Position numbers and translations under genes: made by a program
In this document: positions 5,674-7,830 of the stretch, piece after piece
Numbering within the stretch: position 1 is the first letter of the stretch
Layout: the number at the start of each line of letters is the position of its first letter
Notes under the pieces: generated by a model
The model's input: only the letters and a program-made list of their open reading frames with translations
Databases searched by the model: none
What the model was told of the DNA's origin: nothing
Assembly: GCA_964648215.1 (NCBI GenBank)
Contig: CAZYMF010000218.1
Coordinates: 1-7,830 of the forward strand
Direction of reading: 5' to 3'
DNA length: 7,830 bases
Origin: CAZYMF01 sp964648215
GTDB taxonomy: Bacteria; Desulfobacterota; Binatia; HRBIN30; JACQVA1

Positions 5674-5687
5674 CGCCTCCTATTCGC

Positions 5688-7830
<2,143 letters not shown>

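Noticed and set aside
5571..5687. A LexA/SOS box controlling uvrA.
   Set aside because: No LexA-type inverted repeat of either the enterobacterial or the GAAC/GTTC form was found in the leader.

Overview
The window is about 7.8 kb of GC-rich bacterial chromosome, with strong G/C preference at third codon positions. It looks like a Gram-negative or deltaproteobacteria-like lineage, possibly Candidatus Binatia/Binatota. That guess rests on the base composition, a Tat-exported GMC/gluconate-dehydrogenase-type enzyme, and a two-loop EF-hand (dockerin-like) segment with paired cysteines of a kind I associate with such genomes. No rRNA, tRNA, CRISPR array or complete insertion sequence is visible, and no sequence search could be run, so the taxonomy is inference.

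Left part (about 1-3040, minus strand): a tightly coupled two-gene operon. The promoter-proximal gene encodes a Tat-signal small subunit of the gluconate 2-dehydrogenase subunit 3 family (1881-3002). Two bases after its stop begins a 604-residue FAD-dependent GMC oxidoreductase (64-1878). A hairpin plus T-tract (14-47) ends the unit. The two proteins probably form one periplasmic dehydrogenase in which the FAD subunit, which has no signal of its own, is exported bound to the Tat subunit. No cytochrome subunit lies next to them. The small subunit carries a dockerin-like pair of calcium loops inserted in the middle of its fold.

Middle part (3203-4080, plus strand): two genes 32 bp apart, divergent from the dehydrogenase. 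The first is a 153-residue helical protein that resembles a cytochrome-c-like family but has lost both haem cysteines. The second is a 127-residue ArsC/YfgD-type arsenate-reductase-like protein. A 473-bp gap without a convincing gene follows; it contains a relatively AT-rich island with short inverted repeats.

Right part (4554-7830, plus strand): a 278-residue protein made of two copies of an IS630-transposase-like helix-turn-helix domain flanking a winged-helix-like segment, with no DDE nuclease. Next comes a 48-residue single-pass membrane peptide with a strong ribosome-binding site. A hairpin-rich leader then precedes uvrA, the excision-repair ATPase, which is cut by the window end after residue 714.

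The most unusual items are the EF-hand insert in the dehydrogenase small subunit, the haem-less cytochrome-like protein, the stand-alone double HTH protein with its small membrane partner, and two genes (the small subunit and uvrA) that lack a Shine-Dalgarno sequence and sit just downstream of TTGAC-type promoter candidates. I see no clear complete novel multi-gene system. The HTH plus membrane-peptide pair is the best candidate for something undescribed.
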